From the NCBI RefSeq assembly GCF_030848475.1, contig NZ_JAVDDS010000015.1:1-64000 (forward strand): a stretch of DNA of 64,000 bases, written 5' to 3'. Shown one piece after another: positions 1-9,698 of the stretch. A program made the position numbers and the translations under genes. The notes under the pieces are model-generated. The model saw only the letters and a list, made by a program, of their open reading frames with translations, was not told where the DNA came from and ran no database searches. Positions within the stretch are counted from its first letter, which is position 1; every line of letters begins with the position of its first letter. The stretch comes from Herbivorax alkaliphila. GTDB taxonomy: Bacteria; Bacillota; Clostridia; Acetivibrionales; Acetivibrionaceae.

Positions 1-26
1 TTGAAAAATGCTTACCTATTGGCAAG

Positions 27-90
27 AGCGTCTTTCATCCCACGGCTAAAGCCGGCAAGTAAGGATGGGTTTTCAGACGCTGTTTTTTAT
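27..90. mobile_element. Structured end resembling an IS200/IS605 terminus
   Basis: A nested hairpin: AGCGTCT (27-33) pairs with AGACGCT (75-81), CATCC (36-40) with GGATG (63-67), and the tip is CGGC-TAAA-GCCG (43-54). On the plus strand it is followed by a T run, so it could also act as a terminator. The CGGC-loop-GCCG tip resembles the imperfect palindromes at ends of IS200/IS605 elements and TnpB guide RNAs, and a similar tip lies at 11730-11760 beside a transposase remnant. No transposase gene is present here, so this is a solo end or an unrelated terminator. Orientation is uncertain. Confidence 0.4.
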
Positions 91-234
91 AACATATTCA
101 ATCCGCAAATCTCCATAGGATGCATATATCTTTAATTAAAAATATGTAGGAAACAACAAGTTGTAGAACCGTTAATACGACAATGTAAGTAAGAGAAATC
201 TTCTTAAACAAAGTAGATTATTAAAAACAAAAAA

Positions 235-302
235 GTGAACTCGTTTAGCTAAAGCTAAACATCGAAACTTCAGGTGGAGACTCAACTCCACCTGAAGTTT
301 TA
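235..302 (+). repeat. Dispersed structured repeat, copy A
   Basis: The element starts AGTGAACTCG, continues with the palindrome TTTAGC-TAAA-GCTAAA and the box CATC, and ends with a hairpin whose 12-bp arms are CTTCAGGTGGAG and CTCCACCTGAAG, followed by TTTT. Related copies occur at 38518-38576 (minus), 51646-51693 (minus), 57796-57866 (plus) and 63425-63475 (plus). The terminal hairpin is a plausible intrinsic terminator. No gene was recognised immediately upstream of this copy. Confidence 0.7.
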
Positions 303-310
303 TAATAAAA

Positions 311-341
311 ATGAGACAAGAGAACCGTCCCCCTGTCTTTA
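311..341. repeat. REP-like sequence at the end of fprA
   Basis: The stretch contains GAGACAAGAGAACCGTCCCC followed by CTGTCTT, with imperfect arms GAGACA and TGTCTT. From memory this matches a short repeat common in Firmicutes and associated with REP-type tyrosine transposases; no search was possible. It overlaps the minus-strand stop codon of the flavodiiron gene (TAA, 339-341), so the repeat supplies that stop. Confidence 0.5.
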
Positions 342-1520
342 TAGATTATTAGCAAATTTTTCTCCAAAAGCAATACACTCTTCAAAATCTTCTTTTCGTG
401 GTTGATATTTAAACTTGACAGGCTCTAAGTCAACTTTTAACCCGATTTTTTTCAAACCTTCAGTAATATGCCCAGGTGCTTCTCCACTCCAGCCATAACT
501 TCCAAAACCTGCAGCTGGTTTATTTTTAAATTTCAAAAGCTTCATTTCTTCTAAAATCATTGATATAGATGATAAAGAACCATTATTTACAGTACAGCTT
601 CCCAAAATAATCCCCTTTGCCTTAAATAACTCGGTTATTAAATCGCTTTTATCTGTAATAGAGGAATTAAATACTTTGTACTTTATATCTTTGCTTCGAA
701 GACCTTCCGCTATTGATAAAGCCAAATTTTTTGTAGCATCATACATTGTATCGTATATGATTACAACATAGTCCTCACTATAGCTATTTTGAGACCACTC
801 ATAATACTTTTCAACAATCTGCATAGGATTGTCCCTCCATATTACTCCATGGCTTGGTGCAATCACATCTATATCAAGATTTAATGCTTTAATCTCTTCT
901 ATTTTTTTCTTTATAAGAGGCTTGAATGGATTTAAAATATTTGCAAAATATTTTATAGCTTCTTGATACAATTCACACTCATCAACCTGATCATTAAAAA
1001 GTGCCGGGGCTGAATAATGCTGCCCAAAAGCATCATTAGATAAAACAACATTTGCCCCTTTAACATAAGTTAACATGCTATCTGGCCAATGCATCATAGT
1101 CATCTCAACAAAAACAAGCTCATTTTCTCCAATCTTTATTGTATCCCCTGTCTTCACCACATTTATGTTCCAATCCTTATGAAAATACCCTTTAATGCTT
1201 TCTTCTCCTTTTTTAGAGCAATATATAGGAGTATTCGGTATTTTTTCCATTAAATAACCTAGACTTCCTGAATGATCTGGTTCACAGTGATTAATTATAA
1301 TCATGTCTATATTTTCCAAACCAACTTCTCTTTCAAGGTTTTCAACAAATTCTTCCTTATATGGATTCCAAACAGTATCTACAAGAACAGTTTTTTCATC
1401 TTTAATTAAATAAGAATTATAAGTAGAACCTCTGTGAGTTGACAGTTCATGTCCATGAAACTTTCTCAATTCCCAATCTTTTATACCAGTCCAGTATACA
1501 TTATTTTTTACCTGTATCAT
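339..1520 (-). CDS. fprA: Flavodiiron protein (A-type flavoprotein, FprA)
   Basis: A 393-residue cytoplasmic enzyme expected to reduce O2 to water (or NO to N2O), protecting an anaerobe from oxygen. The N-terminal metallo-beta-lactamase-like domain carries the diiron ligands H78-x-E80-x-D82-H83, H144, D163 and H224. The C-terminal third (from about residue 250) is a flavodoxin-like FMN domain containing VVIIYDTMYDAT and a GSYGWSGEAPG loop. Length is typical of two-domain flavodiiron proteins, with no rubredoxin or NADH-oxidase extension, so electrons must come from a separate donor. The gene stands alone; its stop codon lies inside a REP-like repeat. Confidence 0.95.
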   Translation of the reverse strand: MIQVKNNVYWTGIKDWELRKFHGHELSTHRGSTYNSYLIKDEKTVLVDTVWNPYKEEFVENLEREVGLENIDMIIINHCEPDHSGSLGYLMEKIPNTPIYCSKKGEESIKGYFHKDWNINVVKTGDTIKIGENELVFVEMTMMHWPDSMLTYVKGANVVLSNDAFGQHYSAPALFNDQVDECELYQEAIKYFANILNPFKPLIKKKIEEIKALNLDIDVIAPSHGVIWRDNPMQIVEKYYEWSQNSYSEDYVVIIYDTMYDATKNLALSIAEGLRSKDIKYKVFNSSITDKSDLITELFKAKGIILGSCTVNNGSLSSISMILEEMKLLKFKNKPAAGFGSYGWSGEAPGHITEGLKKIGLKVDLEPVKFKYQPRKEDFEECIAFGEKFANNL

Positions 1521-1615
1521 ATCTAAGCTCCTTTCACTTCAAATAAGTTATAATATATATTCCCTGCCCTTTTTACATTAAACTCTTTTTTATTATATAC
1601 GTTTTTATCTTTTAT

Positions 1616-3709
1616 TTAAAGCTTTAGCAACTCTTTTTCTAAACATGTAACTAAATCCAATTTACGTCTTATACCGTTAAAATCAATTTCTACAATTATA
1701 CTATCCTTTTTTTCTTCTAAAATTGCTGCTATTACACCTTTACCAAAATGCTTGTGAGTTACTATTACTCCTTCTGTAATGTCATTTAGATTTTTCTTTT
1801 TTACACAATCTAATATTTCATCTATAAACATTGTCCTTTCTTCCATAAATCCATTTCTCAAATTTGGATATATTAAATACAAATGCTCCTTAGCTCTTGT
1901 GATTCCAACATAAAACAACCTTCTTTCCTCTTCAAGAACATCTTTATTATTCTCCTCTTTTGAAAGATCTATAGCACTTTCCCCTGGCAATTCGCTATTC
2001 ACCATATCCACCATTATAACACAATCATATTCTAATCCCTTACTTGAGTGTATTGTAGACATTGTTAACCTAGCACCTGATGTTGTGTTTTCAAGTAGTT
2101 TTTTTATTTCTTCAATTCGCTGTAAATAGTCAGTAATTTTTTTATATTTTAGGGAAATTACTTTTAAAACTCCGAAAAGACTATATAAATAATCATAAAA
2201 AAGCCCTGTGTTTTCACAATACTCCTTTACATAGTCAAAATAATTAAAATCTTTTTCAATATATTTTAAAGCATCATAAGGTCTTTTTTTAGAGAGCTTT
2301 TTAAATTCACTTTTAACGTTTAAAAGCTTCATCTTTTTATATGATTTTATATCTCTATCCTTTAAGATACCATCAATAATTGAGTCTTTGTAACCAACGT
2401 TTAATGCATATTCCAACATTGCTTTTGAAATATAACGATTCATTCTGTAATATATTCTCCAAAAGGAATCTGCATCTGTCTGATCCAATGAGAATTTTAA
2501 AAAAGATAGTATGTCCTGCACAACCCAGTGATTAAAGAAAAACAGCCTGTTTTGCTTTACATTAAAATCTATTTTATTTCTATCAAGAGCTTCTGCCAAT
2601 GGAATTGAAGAAATATTGTTTCTATAAAGAATTGCAATTGTAGAATTCTTTTTTTTACTCAAATATTCCTCTACCTTGTCCACAACAAACTTATATTGGG
2701 AACTCTGATCCTTTGCTTTTACAATAAAAGGGTCATGTCTGTACTCATTAAATGTACAGTGTTTTTTGTCATACCTTCTAGTATTATTTTTGATAAATCT
2801 GCTACTTATATTTACTATATTTGCTGTTGACCTATAGTTATTGCTAAGATAATAAAAACTGCACCCTCTAAACTGTTCCTTCATACTCAATATGTATTCT
2901 GGTTCTGCTCCTCTAAATCTATAAATTGATTGATCATCATCTGCAACTAAAAATATATTCTTTTCTTTAGAACTTACCAAAAGCTTTAATATTTCAAACT
3001 GTATTTTTGACAAATCCTGTCCTTCGTCAACCTGAATAAAATTATACTTATCGATATACTTTTTTAAGATGCCGGGGAATTTTTCCAATATTTTGTATGC
3101 AAAAGTTAGCATATCATCAAAATCCATCAATAAATTCGTCTTTTTATGCTCTTCATAGTATTTGTATATATTGGGGAAATTTTTAATGCTTGTATCAACT
3201 TTTTCTAAATCTTTTATCATTTTATTTTTCACAAGACCAATTTCATTTATAAGCTCTTCAAGTTCATCTTCATTTATTTTGGTACCATTAACATTTTTGT
3301 ATATATCCTTTATAATTATCCTTTTATTATTCTTTGTCTCCTCCTTTCCTTCAATTCTCTCTAGATATTTTCTTCGTATATTTTCATAGTCACGCACCAC
3401 TAAATTACAAAAGCTATGAAGAGTAGAAAAATGAACTCTTCTAGGTGAGATATCTTTAAATATATTATTGAATCTTTTTTCCATTTCAATTTTTGCAGCT
3501 CTATTAAAAGTCATAGTGAGTATGTTTTCTGGCTTAATTTTAAGCTCGCTTATAAGATAAGCAGTTCTTGAAGTAATTACAGTAGTTTTTCCAGATCCTG
3601 GACCAGCCAACACAAGGGCTGGTCCTCTGGTATGTGTAACTGCTTCTTTTTGCTGATCATTAAGACTTATTTTATAGTTTTTTTCTAATATATCAAAAAA
3701 GTTTTCCAA
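1616..3709 (-). CDS. UvrD/PcrA-like superfamily 1 DNA helicase
   Basis: A 697-residue ATP-dependent 3'-5' helicase. Visible motifs in order: Q-motif region DQQKEAVTH, Walker A GPGSGKT (about 36-42), Walker B VDEGQD (about 227), motif III ADDDQSIYRFRGA, and motifs V-VI TIHSSKGLEYD and RRLFYVGITRAKEHL. The last 50 residues (GVIVTHKHFGKGVI...) look like the Tudor-like C-terminal domain of PcrA. It is somewhat shorter than housekeeping PcrA (about 730-750), so it may be a second, divergent paralogue for repair or for removing proteins from DNA. It is monocistronic, 95 bp upstream of fprA on the same strand. Confidence 0.88.
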   Translation of the reverse strand: MENFFDILEKNYKISLNDQQKEAVTHTRGPALVLAGPGSGKTTVITSRTAYLISELKIKPENILTMTFNRAAKIEMEKRFNNIFKDISPRRVHFSTLHSFCNLVVRDYENIRRKYLERIEGKEETKNNKRIIIKDIYKNVNGTKINEDELEELINEIGLVKNKMIKDLEKVDTSIKNFPNIYKYYEEHKKTNLLMDFDDMLTFAYKILEKFPGILKKYIDKYNFIQVDEGQDLSKIQFEILKLLVSSKEKNIFLVADDDQSIYRFRGAEPEYILSMKEQFRGCSFYYLSNNYRSTANIVNISSRFIKNNTRRYDKKHCTFNEYRHDPFIVKAKDQSSQYKFVVDKVEEYLSKKKNSTIAILYRNNISSIPLAEALDRNKIDFNVKQNRLFFFNHWVVQDILSFLKFSLDQTDADSFWRIYYRMNRYISKAMLEYALNVGYKDSIIDGILKDRDIKSYKKMKLLNVKSEFKKLSKKRPYDALKYIEKDFNYFDYVKEYCENTGLFYDYLYSLFGVLKVISLKYKKITDYLQRIEEIKKLLENTTSGARLTMSTIHSSKGLEYDCVIMVDMVNSELPGESAIDLSKEENNKDVLEEERRLFYVGITRAKEHLYLIYPNLRNGFMEERTMFIDEILDCVKKKNLNDITEGVIVTHKHFGKGVIAAILEEKKDSIIVEIDFNGIRRKLDLVTCLEKELLKL

Positions 3710-3884
3710 ATAATCACCTTTAAATATTTCGTTTATAAAACCACTTTAATAATTATATCAAAAGATAATTTTTTTGTTCTATAACTGTCAAACCAGTTCT
3801 TTAGTATACTATGTTAAACTGCAACTTATAGAGATATTAAATATAAGAATTGACAAATCTATACCTAATTCTAATTAAGAAAAT

Positions 3885-4658
3885 TTACCTATCAAAAATA
3901 AAAGACTTAATCACTGCAAAATACTCTCTTAAATAACAGTTAACTAAAACAGATGGATTTGTTTTTGCTGGCAGCCTATAAGCTTCAAATCCATTTCTTT
4001 CTGCAATCATTTGACTTCTAAAAATGTGAAACCCATTTGTAACAATAATTACACTATAGCTTCCAGTTCCATCTACTTGGTCTAATATTTCTTTTGAAAA
4101 CTTAAAATTTTCAAAGGTATTGGTTGCTCTTTCTTCTTTAATAATTCTCTTTTTGTCTATTCCATTATTTATTAGATATTTTTCCATAGCATAAGCCTCC
4201 GTTACTGTCTCACCTGGTCCCTGTCCTCCAGTGACAACTACTTTCAAATCAGGATTTTCCTCAAGATACTCTATTCCCTTGTCCAACCTATATTGCAAGG
4301 TAGGAGGAACAAAATCACCTATAAGACCAGCACCAAGTATAATCATGTAATCTGGCTCTACACCTTCATCTGCCTGAGCTGAAAAAATAATAACTCCTTG
4401 AACTAGCACAAAAGAAATCACAAATAATGCCATTAGCAAAATAAAAACTCTCCTAATTATTTTATTTTTAATCTTAAGCAAATGACCTCTGCCCTTTATT
4501 CTTACAAGTGCAATTATTAATAAAAAAACACCTATAAAAAAGATTATAAATACACCAAAATTAAAAACTGGATTTACCATCATGAGAACTAAGAAGTTTA
4601 ACACTCCTAAAATGCCAAGTAACAAAATGGCATAATCCACCAACTTTTTCACCCTCAT
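3885..4658 (-). CDS. YdcF/SanA-type membrane protein (DUF218)
   Basis: About 257 residues. Hydrophobic N-terminal segments (roughly residues 8-55 and 70-95) are followed by an extracytoplasmic DUF218 domain with the typical DYMIILGAG, VVTGGQGPGE, EAYAMEKYLINNGI, ERATNTFENFKFSK and VTNGFHIFRSQMIAERNG stretches. Family members (YdcF, SanA) are linked to cell-envelope integrity; the biochemical activity is not established. ATG at 4658 was chosen because AAGGGG lies 5 bases ahead. It is divergent from the epimerase gene across a 136-bp promoter region. Confidence 0.85.
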   Translation of the reverse strand: MRVKKLVDYAILLLGILGVLNFLVLMMVNPVFNFGVFIIFFIGVFLLIIALVRIKGRGHLLKIKNKIIRRVFILLMALFVISFVLVQGVIIFSAQADEGVEPDYMIILGAGLIGDFVPPTLQYRLDKGIEYLEENPDLKVVVTGGQGPGETVTEAYAMEKYLINNGIDKKRIIKEERATNTFENFKFSKEILDQVDGTGSYSVIIVTNGFHIFRSQMIAERNGFEAYRLPAKTNPSVLVNCYLREYFAVIKSFIFDR

Positions 4659-4794
4659 CAAAACCCCTTTTATCTTATATATTTTTTACCTGTTCAATTA
4701 ATCACAATTATATTACAATGAATTGTAGAAATCAATAATTAGGAATGGTCAAATTTTATTATTGGCTTGTTCTTTATAAAAGGGGGAGAAAAAA

Positions 4795-5793
4795 ATGAAA
4801 GTATTATTTATTGGTGGTACAGGTATTATAAGTGAAGCTGTGACAAAGCTTGCAGCAAAAAATGGAATAGATTTATACCTTTTAAATAGAGGCAATCGCA
4901 AAGAATTTATTCCTCCTAATGTCAAAACAATCAAATGTAATATAAGAGATCTAAAATCTGCCTCTGAAATTCTTAAATCTTATTTTTTTGATGTTGTGGT
5001 AAACTGGACAGCCTTTACTCCAGAACATATTAAAACGGATTTAGAACTTTTTGAAGGCAAAGTGAATCAGTACATATTTATAAGTTCTGCTTCGGCTTAT
5101 CAAAAGCCTCTTTCTCATTATCTTGTTACAGAATCAACTCCTCTATGTAATCCTTACTGGCAATATTCTAGGGATAAAATTGCATGTGAAGAGCTTTTAA
5201 TGGATAAGTATCGTAATAGTGGATTTCCCATTACAATAGTCAGACCATCTTTCACCTATGGAGTATCGATGATACCTGCCGCTTTAAACAGCTGGAATCA
5301 CCCTTGGTCACTTATTGACCGTATGAAAAAAAACAAGGAAATAATTGTACACGGTGACGGAACTTCTCTTTGGACAATGACTCATAATAGAGACTTTGCA
5401 AAGGGGTTTGTTGGGCTTATTGGAAATATGCAATCTATAGGTCATGCCTTTCATATAACATCTGACGAAGTACTCACATGGAATCAAATATATAACTATA
5501 TTGGAATGGCTGCTGGAGTAAAACCAAACTTAATACATATTCCGTCAGACTTTATTTCTCGCTATTTCCCTGAAGCTGTAGGCAGTCTCTTAGGTGATAA
5601 AGCCGTAAGTGCAGTTTTCGACAATTCAAAAATCAAAAGATTTGTACCAGATTTCTTGCCTTCTATACCTTTTGCTTTAGGTATTAAAGAAACTGTCAGG
5701 TGGTTTGAACAAAACTCCCACCGTTGCACTGTAGATGAGGATTGGAATAATTCCATGGATAATATAATTTCACAGTATAAAAAGGAATCTTAA
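4795..5793 (+). CDS. NAD-dependent epimerase/dehydratase (extended SDR)
   Basis: A 332-residue cytoplasmic Rossmann-fold protein. The nucleotide-binding motif is unusual, GGTGIISEA (residues 7-15), followed by the loop LLNRGNR that often selects NADP or binds the cofactor ribose. The usual YxxxK appears as a YSRDK-like segment (about residue 123-127), and ISSASAYQ supplies the catalytic Ser region. It resembles isoflavone-reductase or nucleotide-sugar epimerase-like SDR proteins; the substrate is unknown. A good AGGGGGAG site precedes the ATG. The stop codon falls inside a strong terminator shared with the converging Lon-like gene. Confidence 0.82.
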   Translation: MKVLFIGGTGIISEAVTKLAAKNGIDLYLLNRGNRKEFIPPNVKTIKCNIRDLKSASEILKSYFFDVVVNWTAFTPEHIKTDLELFEGKVNQYIFISSASAYQKPLSHYLVTESTPLCNPYWQYSRDKIACEELLMDKYRNSGFPITIVRPSFTYGVSMIPAALNSWNHPWSLIDRMKKNKEIIVHGDGTSLWTMTHNRDFAKGFVGLIGNMQSIGHAFHITSDEVLTWNQIYNYIGMAAGVKPNLIHIPSDFISRYFPEAVGSLLGDKAVSAVFDNSKIKRFVPDFLPSIPFALGIKETVRWFEQNSHRCTVDEDWNNSMDNIISQYKKES

Positions 5794-5810
5794 AAGATTC
5801 CTTTTTATTT
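5779..5810. terminator. Bidirectional intrinsic terminator
   Basis: AAAAAGGAATC (5779-5789) and GATTCCTTTTT (5796-5806) form an 11-bp stem with a 6-base loop, T-rich on both strands. It contains the stop codon of the epimerase gene and lies 46 bases beyond the end of the converging Lon-like gene. Confidence 0.88.
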
Positions 5811-5855
5811 AATCATTCTACATTTCCCGGGAAATTATTTATATAATTTGTCGAA

Positions 5856-8270
5856 TTACTTTGTCAAACTATTAGATTTTCCTGCTCCCGATGCTGTTTT
5901 TGAGAATTTTTTAAGTTTTTCATACACAAGATAGTTTATTGTTCCAACAGGATATTTTCCATTTTCCGTTTTATTGCCTGCTTTTTTACCTGTTAATATT
6001 TCAATTCCCTCATCTATATTTTTAACAGCATATACACTGAACTTTCCTTCTTTACATGCTTTTGCAACTTCATCATTCAAAACCAGATTTTTTATGTTCT
6101 GATAAGGTATAATTACTCCATGCTCACCGTTTAATCCTCTTAGCTTGCACAGTTCAAAAAATCCTTCTATTTTTTCTGTAACTCCACCTATAGGTTGAAT
6201 CTCTCCCTTTTGGTTTACAGAACCAGTTACTGCAATGCTTTGATTTATAGAAACCTCCGCTAAGCTTGAAAGCACGGCATAAAGTTCTGAACTAGATGCA
6301 CTATCTCCATCAACACCCCCATACAATTGTTCAAAACAAAGACTTGCAGTCAATGAAAGAGGCATATCCTGAGCATATTTTTGACCAATATATCCACTTA
6401 AAATCATAACACCTTTTGAATGAGAAGTTCCACTCATTTCTATCTCTCTTTCTATGTTTACTATTCCTCTCTCTCCCATAAAAGTATTTGCAGTAATTCT
6501 AGTCGGCTTTCCAAATGAATAGTCCCCTGTATCAAGTATTGTAAGACTATTTATCTGACCTACTACTCCTCCTTCAGTATCTACCATTATCGTCCCATCT
6601 TCTAAGAGTTTTAAAAGTTTTTTGTCATATTTATTGGATCTGTATATTTTTTCCTGTATTGCTTTTTTCACATGTTCAGCACTAACTAAAGAACACCCAT
6701 CTATTTCAGCCCAAGCTGAAGATTCAGAAAGTATTTCCACAATATCATTAAATCTTGTAGAAAGTTTACTTTGATTTTCTACTAGCCTTGAACTATATTC
6801 AACAACTTTTGCAACTCCACTTTTGTCAAAGTGGGAAGATTCTTCACGGTTGCAAAACGAACCTATAAATTGAGCCAATTTCCTTGTATTTGCACTGTTT
6901 CTGTCCATCTCTGCATCAAAATCTACCTTTATCTTAAAAAGCTTTTTAAATTCTTCATCATATTCATAAAGTATCTGGAAAATATATTCACTTCCAACTA
7001 AAATAACTTTCACATCCACAGGTATTGGCTCAGGTTTTAATGTGGAAACAGCAATAAGACCCATTTGATCCTTCATATTTTCAATGGCTATTTCCTTTGT
7101 CCTTAAAACCCTTTTTAGAGCTTCCCAAGATTGAATATTATTTAAAATATCTTTTGCTTGAAGTATCAGATATCCTCCATTAGCCTGATGAAACATCCCA
7201 GCCTTTATCATGGTAAAGTCAGTTGTCATAGTTCCAAATTCATTTTCATACTCTACTTTTCCAAGAATATTGTAATAAGTTGGATTGTAATCAGTTACCA
7301 CAGGTGCACCTTTAAGTTCACTGTTATCAACCAAAAGATTAACTTTATATTTATCTGTATGAGATTCCTCAGACCCTTTAAACCATGGAAGAATAAGCTG
7401 CTGCTCTTCGGAAAGTTCATCTTCTCTAAATTCATCAAGATTTTTCAATATGTCTTCCTGTACTTTCTCAAGATAATCTAATATTTTTTCATAATCTCTA
7501 TACTTTTCTTTCAAATCATTTATCTGTATTCCAACAGCAAATAATGCTATTTTGTTTTCCCACTCCGATACTCTTTCTTCTGCTTCTTTTTCTATATTTT
7601 TAATTTGTCTTATTATATCCAATGTTTCCAACTGTACTACATTAGATTTTTCATTTATCTCATGCTTTATTTTTTCGTCTAAGTCCCCATACTCTTCCTC
7701 TGTTATTGCCTTTCCTTCAACAACCGGTAAAAAATATATTCCTGCATTAGTAGTCTTTACTTTAAACCCCTGTTTTTCAGCATCTTCATTTAGTCTTTCC
7801 ATTAATTCTGATTTCTTAGTTTGATATTCCTTTGCTATAGAAGTTTTTTCTCTTTCATAGTCCTCACTATCAAAAGCTTTAGTTATTTCAATTCTTAGGA
7901 CTTTGACAAAGTCTCCCATGTCTTTTTGAAGCACTTTACCCAATCCTGCAGGCAAATTAATAGCTTTAGGCTTATTAGGATTATCAAAATTGTATACATA
8001 ACACCAATCATCCGGTGTTTTAAATTTCTTTGACATCTTTTTTACAATATTTTGAGCATAACTTGTTTTTCCCGTTCCAGTCATTCCGCTCATAAAAATA
8101 TTGTATCCTCTGGTTTTTATTTTAAGCCCAAACTCCATTGCTTTTACTGCTCGTTCCTGACCAATAATGTCATCAGAAAAAGTCAATTGCGAAGTATCTT
8201 GAAACTTAAATGAACCTGGTTTACATTCTTTTCTAAGCTTATTATAGGATAATTTCTTTGTGCGTGGCAT
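5856..8270 (-). CDS. Lon-family ATP-dependent protease (LonB-like, AAA_32)
   Basis: About 804 residues from the ATG at 8270, preceded by AAAGGGGGAAAG. Walker A is GMTGTGKTS (about residues 62-70). A long insert of coiled-coil character (about 135-265) follows, as in the uncharacterised bacterial Lon-like family also called ATP-binding protease YcbZ/LonC-like. The C-terminal peptidase domain has the Ser-Lys dyad: DGDSASSSE (Ser) and GGVTEKIEG (Lys). The role is degradation of damaged or regulatory proteins. An upstream in-frame start at 8318 lacks a ribosome site. Confidence 0.9.
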   Translation of the reverse strand: MPRTKKLSYNKLRKECKPGSFKFQDTSQLTFSDDIIGQERAVKAMEFGLKIKTRGYNIFMSGMTGTGKTSYAQNIVKKMSKKFKTPDDWCYVYNFDNPNKPKAINLPAGLGKVLQKDMGDFVKVLRIEITKAFDSEDYEREKTSIAKEYQTKKSELMERLNEDAEKQGFKVKTTNAGIYFLPVVEGKAITEEEYGDLDEKIKHEINEKSNVVQLETLDIIRQIKNIEKEAEERVSEWENKIALFAVGIQINDLKEKYRDYEKILDYLEKVQEDILKNLDEFREDELSEEQQLILPWFKGSEESHTDKYKVNLLVDNSELKGAPVVTDYNPTYYNILGKVEYENEFGTMTTDFTMIKAGMFHQANGGYLILQAKDILNNIQSWEALKRVLRTKEIAIENMKDQMGLIAVSTLKPEPIPVDVKVILVGSEYIFQILYEYDEEFKKLFKIKVDFDAEMDRNSANTRKLAQFIGSFCNREESSHFDKSGVAKVVEYSSRLVENQSKLSTRFNDIVEILSESSAWAEIDGCSLVSAEHVKKAIQEKIYRSNKYDKKLLKLLEDGTIMVDTEGGVVGQINSLTILDTGDYSFGKPTRITANTFMGERGIVNIEREIEMSGTSHSKGVMILSGYIGQKYAQDMPLSLTASLCFEQLYGGVDGDSASSSELYAVLSSLAEVSINQSIAVTGSVNQKGEIQPIGGVTEKIEGFFELCKLRGLNGEHGVIIPYQNIKNLVLNDEVAKACKEGKFSVYAVKNIDEGIEILTGKKAGNKTENGKYPVGTINYLVYEKLKKFSKTASGAGKSNSLTK

Positions 8271-8511
8271 ATACTTTCCCCCTTTAAACCAGCTTACATA
8301 AGGATTTATAATAGACAACGATAAATTTTAAGACATCCAAACTACTTTGGAAAATTAAAATTGTAATTATAATGTAAAACTTACCTTTTAAAAATACATT
8401 AAACCAATTTAATAATATATTCTACTAAAATATAATAAAATCCTTTTTATTGTACAATAATTTATATTTAATTCACATAAACTGTTGTGTTTTTTAACCT
8501 GCCAAAATACA

Positions 8512-8967
8512 TTATATATTATTTTTCCACATAATAACTGCGTCCTCTCCATTATCAGAATAATACTCTTTTCTAACACCATCAACTTTAAAACCATATC
8601 GGGTGTACAATTTTTGAGCAATAACATTACTCTTTCTTACTTCTAGAGTTATTCTGCTTATCTTCTCATTTTTTGCAATATTTATAAGATGCTGAACTAA
8701 TCTACCTCCAATTCCATTCCTTCTATACTGAGGATGAACTGCTATATTAGTAATGTGTCCCTCATCACAAATTCTCCACATTCCTGCATATGCTATTGCT
8801 ATTTTTTCTACCCTTGCACAAATATATATTGCTAGATTTTTATTTGATAATTCCTGCATAAAAGATTCTTTTGACCAGGGAACAGTAAAACATGAATTTT
8901 CTACAGCTAAAATATCTTCAACATCTTCAATTTTCATGTAAGAGATATCAACACAATTTGCACTCAT
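8512..8967 (-). CDS. rimI: Ribosomal-protein-alanine N-acetyltransferase RimI
   Basis: A 151-residue GNAT acetyltransferase from the ATG at 8967 (AAGGTGG upstream). The acetyl-CoA loop is RRNGIGGRLV and the fold ends with the conserved LYTRYGF...RKEYYSDNGEDAVIMWK typical of RimI. It acetylates the N-terminal residue of ribosomal protein S18 in the model system. It is the third gene of the tsaE-tsaB-rimI cluster, a common bacterial arrangement, starting 13 bases after the tsaB stop. Confidence 0.92.
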   Translation of the reverse strand: MSANCVDISYMKIEDVEDILAVENSCFTVPWSKESFMQELSNKNLAIYICARVEKIAIAYAGMWRICDEGHITNIAVHPQYRRNGIGGRLVQHLINIAKNEKISRITLEVRKSNVIAQKLYTRYGFKVDGVRKEYYSDNGEDAVIMWKNNI

Positions 8968-8980
8968 AATCTTCCACCTT

Positions 8981-9697
8981 TTAAGAGTCATCATTCACTG
9001 ACAGTTTTTTTTCGTACATTCTTTCAGCCTGAGATTTTCTAAGATAGAAAGGTACCATTTCAAAAGAAGACTCAATATTTCCCTCTTTAGCCTTCAAATA
9101 TGCAATTCCTGCAACCGCCGATGCCCTTTGAAGTCTCATGTTTCCTAGAGCAAATTCACAATTATCTTTTAGTCTCTTTTTAAAAAAATCTTTATGAATA
9201 TCAACTCCGTCACCAACAAAAACAACTTTCTTATCTTTTTTTTCAATGATATCTGCCAATTCATCAACAGGAAGTGCAAGATAGTCACTTATTCTTTCCT
9301 GTCTATCATCATTCCACTCATATAATGCAGTATATACTTGATTATTTCTTGCATCCATTATAGGACAAATAATGAAACTTCTCATTAAGATATTATATGC
9401 TAAAGAATCTAATGTTGGCACACCAACTAAAGACTTAGAAACTGCATAAGCCATAGTCTTTATGGTAGTAACCCCTATTCTTAATCCAGTAAAAGAACCA
9501 GGACCTGTTGATGCGGCAAAAATATCTATATCCGTTGGTTTTAGTTCCAACTCATCTAAAAGTCCCTTTATCATAGGCATTAATCTTTGAGAATGAGTCT
9601 TTTTGTGATTTACAATATATTCTCCCAACAGTCTCTCATCTTCCATAACAGAAACGGCAGCAACAAGCGTTGATGTATCCACTGCTAATATCTTCAT
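8981..9697 (-). CDS. tsaB: tRNA threonylcarbamoyladenosine biosynthesis protein TsaB
   Basis: A 238-residue ASKHA-fold protein, partner of TsaD and TsaE in making the t6A37 modification of ANN-decoding tRNAs. The N-terminus ILAVDTST and the signature TGPGSFTGLRIGV (about residues 65-77) are clear. The C-terminus has the family ending VPFYLRKSQAERMYEKK. It starts 2 bases from the end of tsaE, so translation is probably coupled. tsaD is not in the window. Confidence 0.95.
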   Translation of the reverse strand: MKILAVDTSTLVAAVSVMEDERLLGEYIVNHKKTHSQRLMPMIKGLLDELELKPTDIDIFAASTGPGSFTGLRIGVTTIKTMAYAVSKSLVGVPTLDSLAYNILMRSFIICPIMDARNNQVYTALYEWNDDRQERISDYLALPVDELADIIEKKDKKVVFVGDGVDIHKDFFKKRLKDNCEFALGNMRLQRASAVAGIAYLKAKEGNIESSFEMVPFYLRKSQAERMYEKKLSVNDDS

Positions 9698-9698
9698 A

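Noticed and set aside
3162-3389. Plus-strand reading frames rich in Ser, Leu, Ile and Phe opposite large genes (also 7158-7824, 34099-34476, 46781-47071)
   Set aside because: They are antisense shadows of genes with strong family motifs on the other strand.
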